A stretch of DNA of 42,116 bases. Origin: Marinobacterium halophilum. Lineage in GTDB: Bacteria > Pseudomonadota > Gammaproteobacteria > Pseudomonadales > Balneatricaceae. The translations under genes and the position numbers were made by a program. The notes beneath the pieces are model-generated. The model had not been told where the DNA came from, ran no database searches, and worked only from the letters and a program-made list of their open reading frames with translations. Where the stretch lies: positions 1-42,116 of the forward strand of contig NZ_PYGI01000028.1 in NCBI RefSeq assembly GCF_003014615.1, written 5' to 3'. This document shows positions 35,583-42,116 of this stretch, piece after piece; positions within the stretch are counted from its first letter, which is position 1; each line of letters begins with the position of its first letter.

Positions 35583-36162
35583 GTTCACAGGCACCGTTAC
35601 CGGTGTCTTCGCGGCTCAATGAGCTACGCCAGCGCCAGCCATCTTCGCCACGAGCTTCCACCAGGAAACCGCGCAGGCGAAGCTGGTCATGTTCAGTCAC
35701 CCGCTCAAGTTGCTCGCGCACCTGATCGTTTGCCGGGATCATGTGCATATTGGCGCTACTGATTTCAACCTGGCGCTTGGGAATGGGTAATTGCTTGGTT
35801 TGCCAGTAGTACCAGCGCCCTGACTGACGGATATCGAACTGATCAGCCACTTCAGGGCGAGACATTTCACCCCAGCCCAAGGCAAAATCCCAGGGCGACA
35901 GATCAGCCTCTCGCCCAAAACGATAATTTTCCCGCCCCAACACGCGTGCATCCAGAGCAAACTCGGCCAACAACGTTAACTGATAATCTTCGAACGCAAC
36001 CTGCGCAGGGGCAGATAGCGTGCGCTGCATGGGCTGTTCTCGGTCAATGGCAAGGCTGACCCTCGGGGTATCGACAGGCGCATCCGTCGTCGAAAAAGGA
36101 TCTGTCAGCCACAATCCCAACAGGATGGCGGCCGCCAATATCAGATGAACAGGCCTGATCAA
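35557..36162 (-). CDS. Conserved membrane-anchored or secreted protein of unknown function
   Basis: 201 residues. An N-terminal hydrophobic segment (VHLILAAAILLGLWL) forms a signal anchor or uncleaved signal. The rest is soluble and presumably periplasmic, with YRFGREADLSPWDFALGWGE, RWYYWQ, SSANMHMIPAND and the ending SSLSREDTGNGACELILVTE. This end pattern recurs in uncharacterised proteobacterial proteins I recall but cannot name. Only one cysteine (GACEL) is present. It overlaps the PilZ gene start side by 4 nt (ATGA at 36159-36162), so the two are co-translated; it overlaps the transporter end convergently. Confidence 0.75.
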   Translation of the reverse strand: MIRPVHLILAAAILLGLWLTDPFSTTDAPVDTPRVSLAIDREQPMQRTLSAPAQVAFEDYQLTLLAEFALDARVLGRENYRFGREADLSPWDFALGWGEMSRPEVADQFDIRQSGRWYYWQTKQLPIPKRQVEISSANMHMIPANDQVREQLERVTEHDQLRLRGFLVEARGEDGWRWRSSLSREDTGNGACELILVTEVL

Positions 36163-36506
36163 TTGAGGTGAGCTCCGACAAATCGGTCGATGGTTTCCAG
36201 CGCCAGCTCATCAGTCGAGATGATATGCAATCCCAAGCCGATACTGTCATGGGAATGACGGCGCTTGTAGACGATACGACAATGACAATGCAGAGGCTTG
36301 GTACCAAGCCCGAAATGCAGCCATATTTCGGTAGCACCCAAACCGTCTGGCGGCTGTAAGCCAGACAGATCTTTACTACCCTCGACATAAAAACCGCTGC
36401 GACTGATATTAACCAGCTGAGCATCCAGCAGACGCCCGTCGGTCGTCTCGAGTTCAGCTGCCACATCACAGGGGATACGTGGGTAGATTCGTCGTTCCTG
36501 AAACAT
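36159..36506 (-). CDS. PilZ domain c-di-GMP receptor protein
   Basis: 115 residues, single PilZ domain. The binding motifs are intact: RRIYPRIPCD (RxxxR) near the N-terminus and LVNISRSGFYVEG (N-x-S-x-x-G) about 25 residues later, so it should bind c-di-GMP, unlike the pilus PilZ elsewhere in the window. It shares a 4-nt overlap with the unknown envelope gene downstream, suggesting a c-di-GMP-linked envelope function. It is divergent from the CXXCW gene with about 200 bp between. Confidence 0.88.
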   Translation of the reverse strand: MFQERRIYPRIPCDVAAELETTDGRLLDAQLVNISRSGFYVEGSKDLSGLQPPDGLGATEIWLHFGLGTKPLHCHCRIVYKRRHSHDSIGLGLHIISTDELALETIDRFVGAHLN

Positions 36507-36622
36507 TCCATATACTCAATTTAAACGCTAATGTCGCACATAATAGGCAGTCGAATACGAACCAGCAATGTCCCTGATCACGAACGCCGACGCTCATACC
36601 GCACGGCAAGGGTATTTACTTA

Positions 36623-36634
36623 CTACTTCAGTAC
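36623..36634. promoter_or_regulatory. Shared 12-mer upstream of CXXCW-regulator operon
   Basis: ctacttcagtac, with TAC...GTA symmetry, lies 76 bp before the CXXCW start. The identical 12-mer is at 41880-41891, upstream of the nosP-like gene. TACTTCA recalls the heptamers bound by NarL/LuxR-type response regulators. Binding is conjecture. Confidence 0.35.
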
Positions 36635-36709
36635 CGGTTTTTTGCCGCCAACGTAGGATTCAGTCCAAAACCGCACCAAGGTGTAATAGCGTCATCGGAG
36701 ATAATATTT

Positions 36710-37300
36710 ATGGATTCATTATTGCGGCGATGGATTGTATCGGTACTTATTGTACTTACTGCCGGACATACGTACGCGGCTTCGCCAGAACGACCACCTG
36801 ATGATGACCTGTATTTTTCATGGGACGGGTTCAGAATTGCACGTTACCGCAGCCCGACACCTGATGAGGCTGAAGGTGGACAGCACCTCGACACAGCTGC
36901 CGTACAGGTTTTGATGCAACAGACCCCTGCACCGGTTCTGCTCGACGTACAGCCTGTTCGCTGGCAGGATGGCGTCTTCTTACAGACGCAACCCAGACGC
37001 AATCTGCCCGACAGTGTTTGGCTGCCAAATGTGGGCCTTGGCGAACTGGAACCGGCCTGGACTTCATATTTCAAGGGCACGCTGGAACGTATCACCGAGG
37101 GCAATTCTGCAACGCCCATCATTATCTACTGCACGGCTGACTGCTGGATGTCGTGGAATGCCGTGAAGCGCGCGCACAGCTGGGGATATACCCGGCTCTA
37201 CTGGTACGCTGAGGGTAGCGACGGTTGGCAGGAAGCCGATTTGGAGCTGGTGAAAGCACATCCGCAACCTTTTTCCCTTGCCGATCACACTGAAAAATGA
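36710..37300 (+). CDS. PQQ-dependent catabolism-associated CXXCW motif protein
   Basis: 196 residues, rhodanese-like, exported: a signal peptide (RRWIVSVLIVLTAGHTYA, cleavage after about residue 24). The core ends in IIIYCTADCWMSWNAVKRAH, the C-x3-C-W form of the signature, followed by GYTRLYWYAEGSDGWQEADL. Members occur beside PQQ-dependent alcohol dehydrogenase systems and are thought to act in their periplasmic maturation or electron transfer. No PQQ enzyme is in the window. GGAG lies about 9 nt before ATG 36710. The response regulator follows 67 bp later, probably in the same operon. Confidence 0.85.
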   Translation: MDSLLRRWIVSVLIVLTAGHTYAASPERPPDDDLYFSWDGFRIARYRSPTPDEAEGGQHLDTAAVQVLMQQTPAPVLLDVQPVRWQDGVFLQTQPRRNLPDSVWLPNVGLGELEPAWTSYFKGTLERITEGNSATPIIIYCTADCWMSWNAVKRAHSWGYTRLYWYAEGSDGWQEADLELVKAHPQPFSLADHTEK

Positions 37301-37367
37301 GACAACGCAATTTGACACGGATTGTCTATTAGCGCCTGAATAATAACGATAAACGGGGATTTACCAC

Positions 37368-38042
37368 GTGTACAAGATTCTCATCGCTGACGACCATCCG
37401 CTGTTCCGCGAAGCGATCACCAATGTGATCCAGACCGGCTTTCCAGAGACTCAAACGATTGAAACCGAGGACCTTGAAACCGCACGTACCCTAGCACAGG
37501 AACATGATGACCTTGACCTGGTCTTGCTTGATCTGAACATGCCTGGCATGAATGGACTGAACGGCCTTATTTCATTACGCAACGAATCACCCACCATTCC
37601 TGTAGTCATCGTATCCGCCGAAGATGACAAACAGATTGTGTTGCAGGCAATCACCTGCGGTGCGGTAGGTTTTATTTCCAAATCGTCACCCCGGGCGCAG
37701 ATGACTGAAGCCTTGCAGCAGATTCTCAACGGTAACGTTTACTTGCCTTCTGACATTATCCGTCAGACCGGGCAGGACAGCAGTCGACGCAATCGCCGTA
37801 ACAACGATCACGCACAGATCGCACCCGAATTGCTGTCCTCGCTGACCCGACGCCAGCTGCTGGTACTGGAGCGTATGGCTAAAGGTGAATCAAACAAGCA
37901 GATCGCTTATAACCTGCACATCGCCGAAACCACCGTAAAGGCACATGTTTCTGCGATCCTGCGCAAGCTGGGTGTGCATAACCGTGTCCAGGCCATTCTG
38001 TCCGCGAGTGATATCGATTTCGCCCAATACCTGCGCCGCTAA
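37368..38042 (+). CDS. LuxR/NarL-family response regulator
   Basis: 224 residues. Receiver domain (1-120) with the acidic pair in [14 protein letters not shown], phosphoacceptor D55 ([14 protein letters not shown]), the switch serine in VVIVSAEDD and the lysine in GFISKSS. The output domain (about 152-215) is a GerE-type [23 protein letters not shown], then [19 protein letters not shown]. The start is GTG 37368 with GGGG about 10 nt before. It resembles the AgmR/ErbR group that controls PQQ-dependent ethanol oxidation in Pseudomonas. The likely partner is the hybrid kinase converging on it from downstream. Confidence 0.9.
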   Translation: MYKILIADDHPLFREAITNVIQTGFPETQTIETEDLETARTLAQEHDDLDLVLLDLNMPGMNGLNGLISLRNESPTIPVVIVSAEDDKQIVLQAITCGAVGFISKSSPRAQMTEALQQILNGNVYLPSDIIRQTGQDSSRRNRRNNDHAQIAPELLSSLTRRQLLVLERMAKGESNKQIAYNLHIAETTVKAHVSAILRKLGVHNRVQAILSASDIDFAQYLRR

Positions 38043-38051
38043 CACCCGCAT

Positions 38052-38096
38052 CGCATCTGTACAGTGCCGGTCAGGTCCGGCGCTGTAACAGATGCG
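38052..38096. terminator. Long hairpin between the converging regulator and kinase genes
   Basis: A stem of about 19 bp with one bulge and one G-U pair (left arm 38052-38070, right arm 38077-38096, loop tcaggt) spans the end of the kinase gene; its stop codon lies in the loop. No T-run follows. Probably a bidirectional terminator for the converging genes. Confidence 0.6.
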
Positions 38097-40662
38097 CCAG
38101 CGTTGCTTTCAACTTCAAGGGCCGTATCGGTTTGTTCATCAGCAGATACCCCTGCTCCTTGAGTTCCTGCTTCAGTTCATTACTGTAATTTGCCGTAATC
38201 ATCATCACCGGTGGCGTATCCGCCCGCTGCTGCAAAATCTCACGGACCAGATCCACACCCGTCACACCATCATCCAGGTGATAATCGGCAATCAGCAGAT
38301 CCAGAGGCGCACATCCCAGTGACAATTGCTCCTGCAGATCCTCCAGACTCAACGCGGTCACCACTTCACAGCCCCAGCCACCCAGCAGCGTGGCCATGCC
38401 CGCGCAGATGGAAGCGTCATTATCCACCATCCAGATACGCGCGCCCTGTAGCTGACTATCGATGGCGGGGTCCTTGAACTGCGGCATAAACGACTGTGGA
38501 TTCAGATGTCCTAATGGCAACATCACCGAGAACACCGAGCCCACGCCTTCCTGTGAACGCACCTTTATCGGATGATCCAGCATACTGCTGATCTTGTCGA
38601 CGATCGCCAGCCCCAGTCCCAAGCCTTTATCATGTTGATGACGCGCATTGGGAATACGACGAAACTCCTGAAAGATCTCAGTCAATTTGTCGGCCGGAAT
38701 GCCTGAACCGGTATCCCAGACTTCAATTACCAGCTTGCCTGCACGACGACGACAACCCAACAGTATTTCACCGCCAGCATCGGTATAACGCAGAGCATTG
38801 GTGAGAAAATTACGCAGAATACGCGCCAGCAAGGTCGCATCGCTCATTACTACAGCATCACTGCCACTGAACCGGAACGTCAGCCCCTCGGCAGCGGCCA
38901 TTTGCGTATATTCTGCAGCCAAGGTTCTCAACAGCTCGTTCAGCCGGAACGCTCCGACATCAGGCTTGATGACGCCCGCATCCAGCTTGGAGATATCAAC
39001 CAGCGTTCCCAGCAGTGTTTCCACATCCTGCAACGAGTTACTCACCGAGCCGATCAAGGAACTGATCCGCTCCGGCATTGCTTGCTCCAGCAAGGCACCG
39101 GTAAACAGGCGTGCGGCATTCAATGGCTGTAACAGGTCGTGACTGACCGCCGCCAGGAACTTGGTTTTGGAGAGGTTGGCCTGCTCGGCATCCTGTTTGG
39201 CGTCCAGCAGACGTGCCTCAATCGCCATGCGCTCATCGATTTCCTGACGCAGCTGCTGGTTCACTTCGGTCAATTCGGAGGTGCGTTCACGCACACGCTG
39301 CTCAAGATTCTGGTATGCCTGTTGCAGCGCTAGAGCCGTACGTTTACGTTCGGTGATATCGCGAATCAGTACAAAGAAGCCGACTGCACGCCCCTCTTGA
39401 TCAAGATTGGGCACATAGGACTTGAGCATATGGCGGTTCTCACCCGCCGCATTGAACTCATCAATCTCGAAGGTGGCATTCTCGCCTCCCATCGCACGCA
39501 AAATATGAGGTTCGAGACGGGCATATAACGGGTCGCCATGTATCTGTCGGATACTCTGCCCGATGATCGTACCGCGCGGCCAGCCATACCAGTCGTCATA
39601 GACCTGATTGGTAAATTGGAAACAGCCATCTTCACCGACATAGGCAATCAATGCCGGTACATGGTCGGTAATCAGACGTAGCCAATGCTCGTTCTCACGC
39701 AGGGTTTCGGCGGATTGATAGCGTTCGGTGATATCGGTATAGGTGTTGACGAAACCGCCGGCGGGCATCGGATGGGTTCTGATTTCCAGTACACGACCAT
39801 CCTGCAGGCGCTGTTCAAGTTCATGTAGCGCACGTCCCTGCGAATCATGCAAATCCGGTGTCAACAGCGCTACCTCGGACTGCCGCATCAACTGACTGAA
39901 CGAAAGCCCTTCAATCGTGCGCACACCTGCCAGCTCATTGAAGCGATCATTCCACACCTCAAGACAGCCTTCCGCATTGACCAGCGCAACACCCTGCGAC
40001 AGGTTATCGACCGTACTTTGCAACAGACGGCTTTTCTGCGCCAGCGCCTGTTCACGTTGTGCCGCTTCACTCGCTTTCAGATCGGTAATGTCGGTATACA
40101 GAATCACCAACCCGCCTTCACCGGTATGACGCTCGCTAACCTGTACCCAACGTCCATTGGCCAAACGGTAGACAGTCGCCTCATCACCTTGGCCGACATG
40201 CTCTTCAACAATGACTCCCCGTTCGATGGCCAGTCTGCGCACGTCCTGAATCGCCGTACCACGTGCAATCTCGGTACCGGTTCCCTCCCAGTAATCGAGA
40301 AAGCGACTGTTGAACAGCAGAATACGGTGGTGCTCATCAAACAGCACAAAAGCATCAGAGATGCTCTCAATGGCATCGATCAGACGCTGATGCGCAGTGG
40401 CCGCTTCCTGGTTGGCTTGTTTCAGCGCGTAGTTGCTGCGCTTGAGTTCAGCCAGTGCAGCATTCAGGGCTTCGGTACGTTCACGTACCTGCTCAGCGAG
40501 CACGACCGAGTGCTCAAACGCCGCATAAGGCGCGGTACGCACGGTGCTGCTGGCTTCAACCCGCTCGATCAGCGCGTCTTTCATCCGTGTCAGCTTGCTG
40601 TTTTCCTGCTCCAGCTGGGCGATACGCGCGTGAAGCTGTTCCCGGCTCAGTTCAGAACTCAT
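38071..40662 (-). CDS. Hybrid sensor histidine kinase, NahK-like
   Basis: 863 residues without a membrane segment. An N-terminal coiled coil (1-95), three PAS-type domains (about 95-200, 215-320, 325-450), a second coiled coil, HisKA with the phospho-histidine in KFLAAVSHDLLQPLNAARLF, a HATPase domain (N box LRNFLTNALRYTD, G1 WDTGSGIPADK, G2 GLGLGLAIVDKI) and a C-terminal receiver (DLLIADYHLDDGVTG). The order matches P. aeruginosa NahK/ErcS'. ATG 40662 overlaps the end of the FIST gene by 11 nt, as expected for a NosP-NahK pair. In Pseudomonas NahK passes phosphate via HptB and also acts in PQQ-ethanol regulation; hptB is not here. Confidence 0.9.
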   Translation of the reverse strand: MSSELSREQLHARIAQLEQENSKLTRMKDALIERVEASSTVRTAPYAAFEHSVVLAEQVRERTEALNAALAELKRSNYALKQANQEAATAHQRLIDAIESISDAFVLFDEHHRILLFNSRFLDYWEGTGTEIARGTAIQDVRRLAIERGVIVEEHVGQGDEATVYRLANGRWVQVSERHTGEGGLVILYTDITDLKASEAAQREQALAQKSRLLQSTVDNLSQGVALVNAEGCLEVWNDRFNELAGVRTIEGLSFSQLMRQSEVALLTPDLHDSQGRALHELEQRLQDGRVLEIRTHPMPAGGFVNTYTDITERYQSAETLRENEHWLRLITDHVPALIAYVGEDGCFQFTNQVYDDWYGWPRGTIIGQSIRQIHGDPLYARLEPHILRAMGGENATFEIDEFNAAGENRHMLKSYVPNLDQEGRAVGFFVLIRDITERKRTALALQQAYQNLEQRVRERTSELTEVNQQLRQEIDERMAIEARLLDAKQDAEQANLSKTKFLAAVSHDLLQPLNAARLFTGALLEQAMPERISSLIGSVSNSLQDVETLLGTLVDISKLDAGVIKPDVGAFRLNELLRTLAAEYTQMAAAEGLTFRFSGSDAVVMSDATLLARILRNFLTNALRYTDAGGEILLGCRRRAGKLVIEVWDTGSGIPADKLTEIFQEFRRIPNARHQHDKGLGLGLAIVDKISSMLDHPIKVRSQEGVGSVFSVMLPLGHLNPQSFMPQFKDPAIDSQLQGARIWMVDNDASICAGMATLLGGWGCEVVTALSLEDLQEQLSLGCAPLDLLIADYHLDDGVTGVDLVREILQQRADTPPVMMITANYSNELKQELKEQGYLLMNKPIRPLKLKATLAHLLQRRT

Positions 40663-41812
40663 GCGCTGTCCTGCCGATGACGACCCCGGTAAAGGTCTGA
40701 TTGAGATGCATGCCGTCGTACTGCTCACCGTATGTATTGAAACCGATCACGTTATGCGCCACCAGGAAATCTGATGTTTCCGTCGTACGCTCCGTGTATT
40801 CCGCCTCCAGACGACGCAGGAAACAGTCACAACCAATAGTGATTAACGGCTCACCCATGGTTTTCTCGATCGTTTCGAATCGCTGCGCCAGGTTACTGAG
40901 CATGGCCCCCGGCTGCATCGCCGTCAGTACAATGCCGTTCTCGACGGCACAGTAGAAGGTCAGACTCATATCCGGATTCACTTTCTGGATGGAACGCACG
41001 TAATATTCCTGACCGATGCGTACTGCCAGCGGATTCAGGGCAAAGGTGCGGTAGTCCAGTTGGCTCGGATCCAGACCCAGCAAGCGGGCGTATTCGATGG
41101 CAGCAGGCTCGGCGTTGAGCTCATAGACCGTGCGACTTGTCGGGTCAGCCTGAGTCACAATCAATTTCTGTTCCAGACTGCGCATGTGGTGGGTTGTGAA
41201 TACCTCAAAGTCGAGCGGTGTATTCACCATGATGACAACGGCCGCACGGGTACGGAACTGACCGTCATAATACACATGGGTACCGGTCAGGTGGATGTCA
41301 TCACCGGCGGAACCGCCAAAGTGAGGAATAGTGCCCAGGGCGGAATCGAGCGTTAACAGCACCAATTCCTCCTGGCTCGACAGCCCATCCAGCAGGGTCA
41401 ATGCAAAGGTATGACCCTTGATTGGTGCTACACGCTGCTCACGACAGCCGGCTACCAATGTGTCAACCAGTGCCTGGGCTTCGGTCAGGCTGAAATGGTC
41501 CAGCGCTTCAACCAGCCCCACATCAATGGAAAACAGATTGCGGTCAAAGCCGATCGCGGTCACCGTGCCCTGATCATACCCACGCGGCGTCAATTCGCCA
41601 GCCGTAGTACATCCTGCCAGGCGAACATCGGGGAAAGCAGTGGTGAGGCTTTGTGACAGGGCCTGCAAGTCATATTCGGCCGAGCAGAAAAACAGGACAA
41701 AACCGAGATCGGGGCAATCAAGTGCTGTGGCCAGCTCACGCGCTGCACGCTCGGGATCTCGGGCAGAGGACATGGCTGAACGGATAGGATCATTGAACAA
41801 AGGCGCGTTCAT
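40652..41812 (-). CDS. nosP: FIST domain protein, NosP-like nitric oxide sensor
   Basis: 386 residues. FIST_N (about 30-225: LFFCSAEYDLQALSQSL, VRLAGCTTAGELTPRGYDQG, GGSAGDDIHLTGTHVYYDGQ) and FIST_C (about 230-365: VYELNAEPAAIEYARLLG, PGAMLSNLAQRFE, GCDCFLRRLEAEY, GFNTYGEQYDGMHLNQTFTG). In P. aeruginosa the FIST protein NosP binds heme and, on binding NO, inhibits the co-cistronic kinase NahK, affecting biofilm dispersal. Length, domain content and the 11-nt overlap with the NahK-like gene support that identity. The heme ligand cannot be fixed without an alignment; several histidines lie in FTTHHMRSLEQK. Confidence 0.85.
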   Translation of the reverse strand: MNAPLFNDPIRSAMSSARDPERAARELATALDCPDLGFVLFFCSAEYDLQALSQSLTTAFPDVRLAGCTTAGELTPRGYDQGTVTAIGFDRNLFSIDVGLVEALDHFSLTEAQALVDTLVAGCREQRVAPIKGHTFALTLLDGLSSQEELVLLTLDSALGTIPHFGGSAGDDIHLTGTHVYYDGQFRTRAAVVIMVNTPLDFEVFTTHHMRSLEQKLIVTQADPTSRTVYELNAEPAAIEYARLLGLDPSQLDYRTFALNPLAVRIGQEYYVRSIQKVNPDMSLTFYCAVENGIVLTAMQPGAMLSNLAQRFETIEKTMGEPLITIGCDCFLRRLEAEYTERTTETSDFLVAHNVIGFNTYGEQYDGMHLNQTFTGVVIGRTAHEF

Positions 41813-42094
41813 GTAAGGGGTACTCGCGCAAGAAACAAGGCAGCTTTCATTGTAAACGCGTGATCACGTACTGGTAATGCTACTTCAGTACTTTCCCTTA
41901 TATAGGAGTTATTGTCTTAACTGTTTGATTTTAAAGGAATTGATTGGGATATTTTCGCGTAACGAAGAGTATCATGCATTGCATACGACCAAAGAACTAG
42001 TGGATATGCAGGCATAAAAAAGGCTATGTCTGAGTAAACTGTTGAAGATCTGCCATTCTTAAAGTATTAGCCATAAGCTTTAAGGGTGGCCGCT
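41813..42094. other. Non-coding region upstream of nosP
   Basis: AT-rich stretch expected to hold the nosP promoter. It contains a perfect 10-bp palindrome cgtgatcacg (41859-41868) and the 12-mer ctacttcagtac (41880-41891) shared with the regulator operon promoter. The rest, to 42094, shows only short open stretches and nothing I can name. Confidence 0.5.
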
Positions 42095-42116
42095 ATGAAA
42101 AACGCCCCATTTCAGC
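42095..42116 (+). CDS. Possible start of a gene cut by the window edge
   Basis: ATG 42095 opens a frame (MKNAPFQ) that runs off the end. AAGGG lies about 9 nt before it. Seven codons are too few to identify a family, and it may not be a gene. Confidence 0.25.

Noticed and set aside
41859-41868. Palindrome cgtgatcacg as an FNR or CRP site upstream of nosP
   Set aside because: The spacing does not fit TTGAT-N4-ATCAA or TGTGA-N6-TCACA; it may be chance.

Overview
The window reads as a chromosomal segment of a marine-type gammaproteobacterium, most likely Oceanospirillales and related to Marinobacterium or Neptunomonas. This placement is inferred from gene order and protein character and not from a database search. 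The order yccA-tusDCBE beside a tRNA-Ser, and the run yceD-rpmF-plsX-fabD-fabG-acpP-fabF-pabC-mltG-tmk-holB-pilZ-tatD, resemble Pseudomonas and its relatives. The NosP-NahK pair and the PQQ-associated CXXCW protein also fit that group.

Region 1 (1-4990) is an integrative-element remnant. The first 3.2 kb holds no intact gene but carries recognisable wreckage: an unidentified frameshifted gene, a YgjP-like M48 metallopeptidase followed by the N-terminal part of a type I restriction subunit (a decayed R-M locus), an IS3-family orfA with an amber codon, and minus-strand remains of a DUF4236 gene and an Alr4036-like FMN-binding oxidase. Repeats and palindromes lie between them. The apparently intact end of the element is an AlpA-like regulator and a P4-type tyrosine integrase, which are convergent and overlap by 4 bp.

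Region 2 (5010-10957) is core genome: luxS, truC, tRNA-Ser(UGA), the YccA membrane protein, the complete sulfur relay tusDCBE, a hydroxypyruvate-isomerase-like gene and an orphan cheW joined by stop/start overlaps. A radical SAM gene is convergent with cheW.

Region 3 (10055-24146) is the fatty acid, envelope and replication block on the minus strand, plus maf, sppA, a phosphoglycolate-phosphatase-like HAD gene and an SDR gene. acpP has its own strong terminator, so fabF and the genes after it form a separate transcription unit.

Region 4 (24302-33363) is a phenylacetate degradation locus in two divergent operons: paaN with an enoyl-CoA hydratase leftward, and paaFGHIJK rightward, ending in a strong terminator. 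The ring epoxidase genes (paaABCDE), a paaZ fusion gene and a paaX/paaR-type regulator are not in the window. The 402-bp divergent promoter region holds a 9-bp inverted repeat that could be an operator.

Region 5 (33386-42116) is regulatory: rnk, a possible structured RNA, an NsrR-like NO-sensing repressor, a DMT exporter, a PilZ protein, a PQQ-associated CXXCW protein with a LuxR-type response regulator, and on the opposite strand a NosP-like FIST protein overlapping a NahK-like hybrid kinase. Two candidate NO-responsive systems therefore lie within 8 kb. A 12-nt sequence is shared by the two promoter regions of the kinase and regulator operons.
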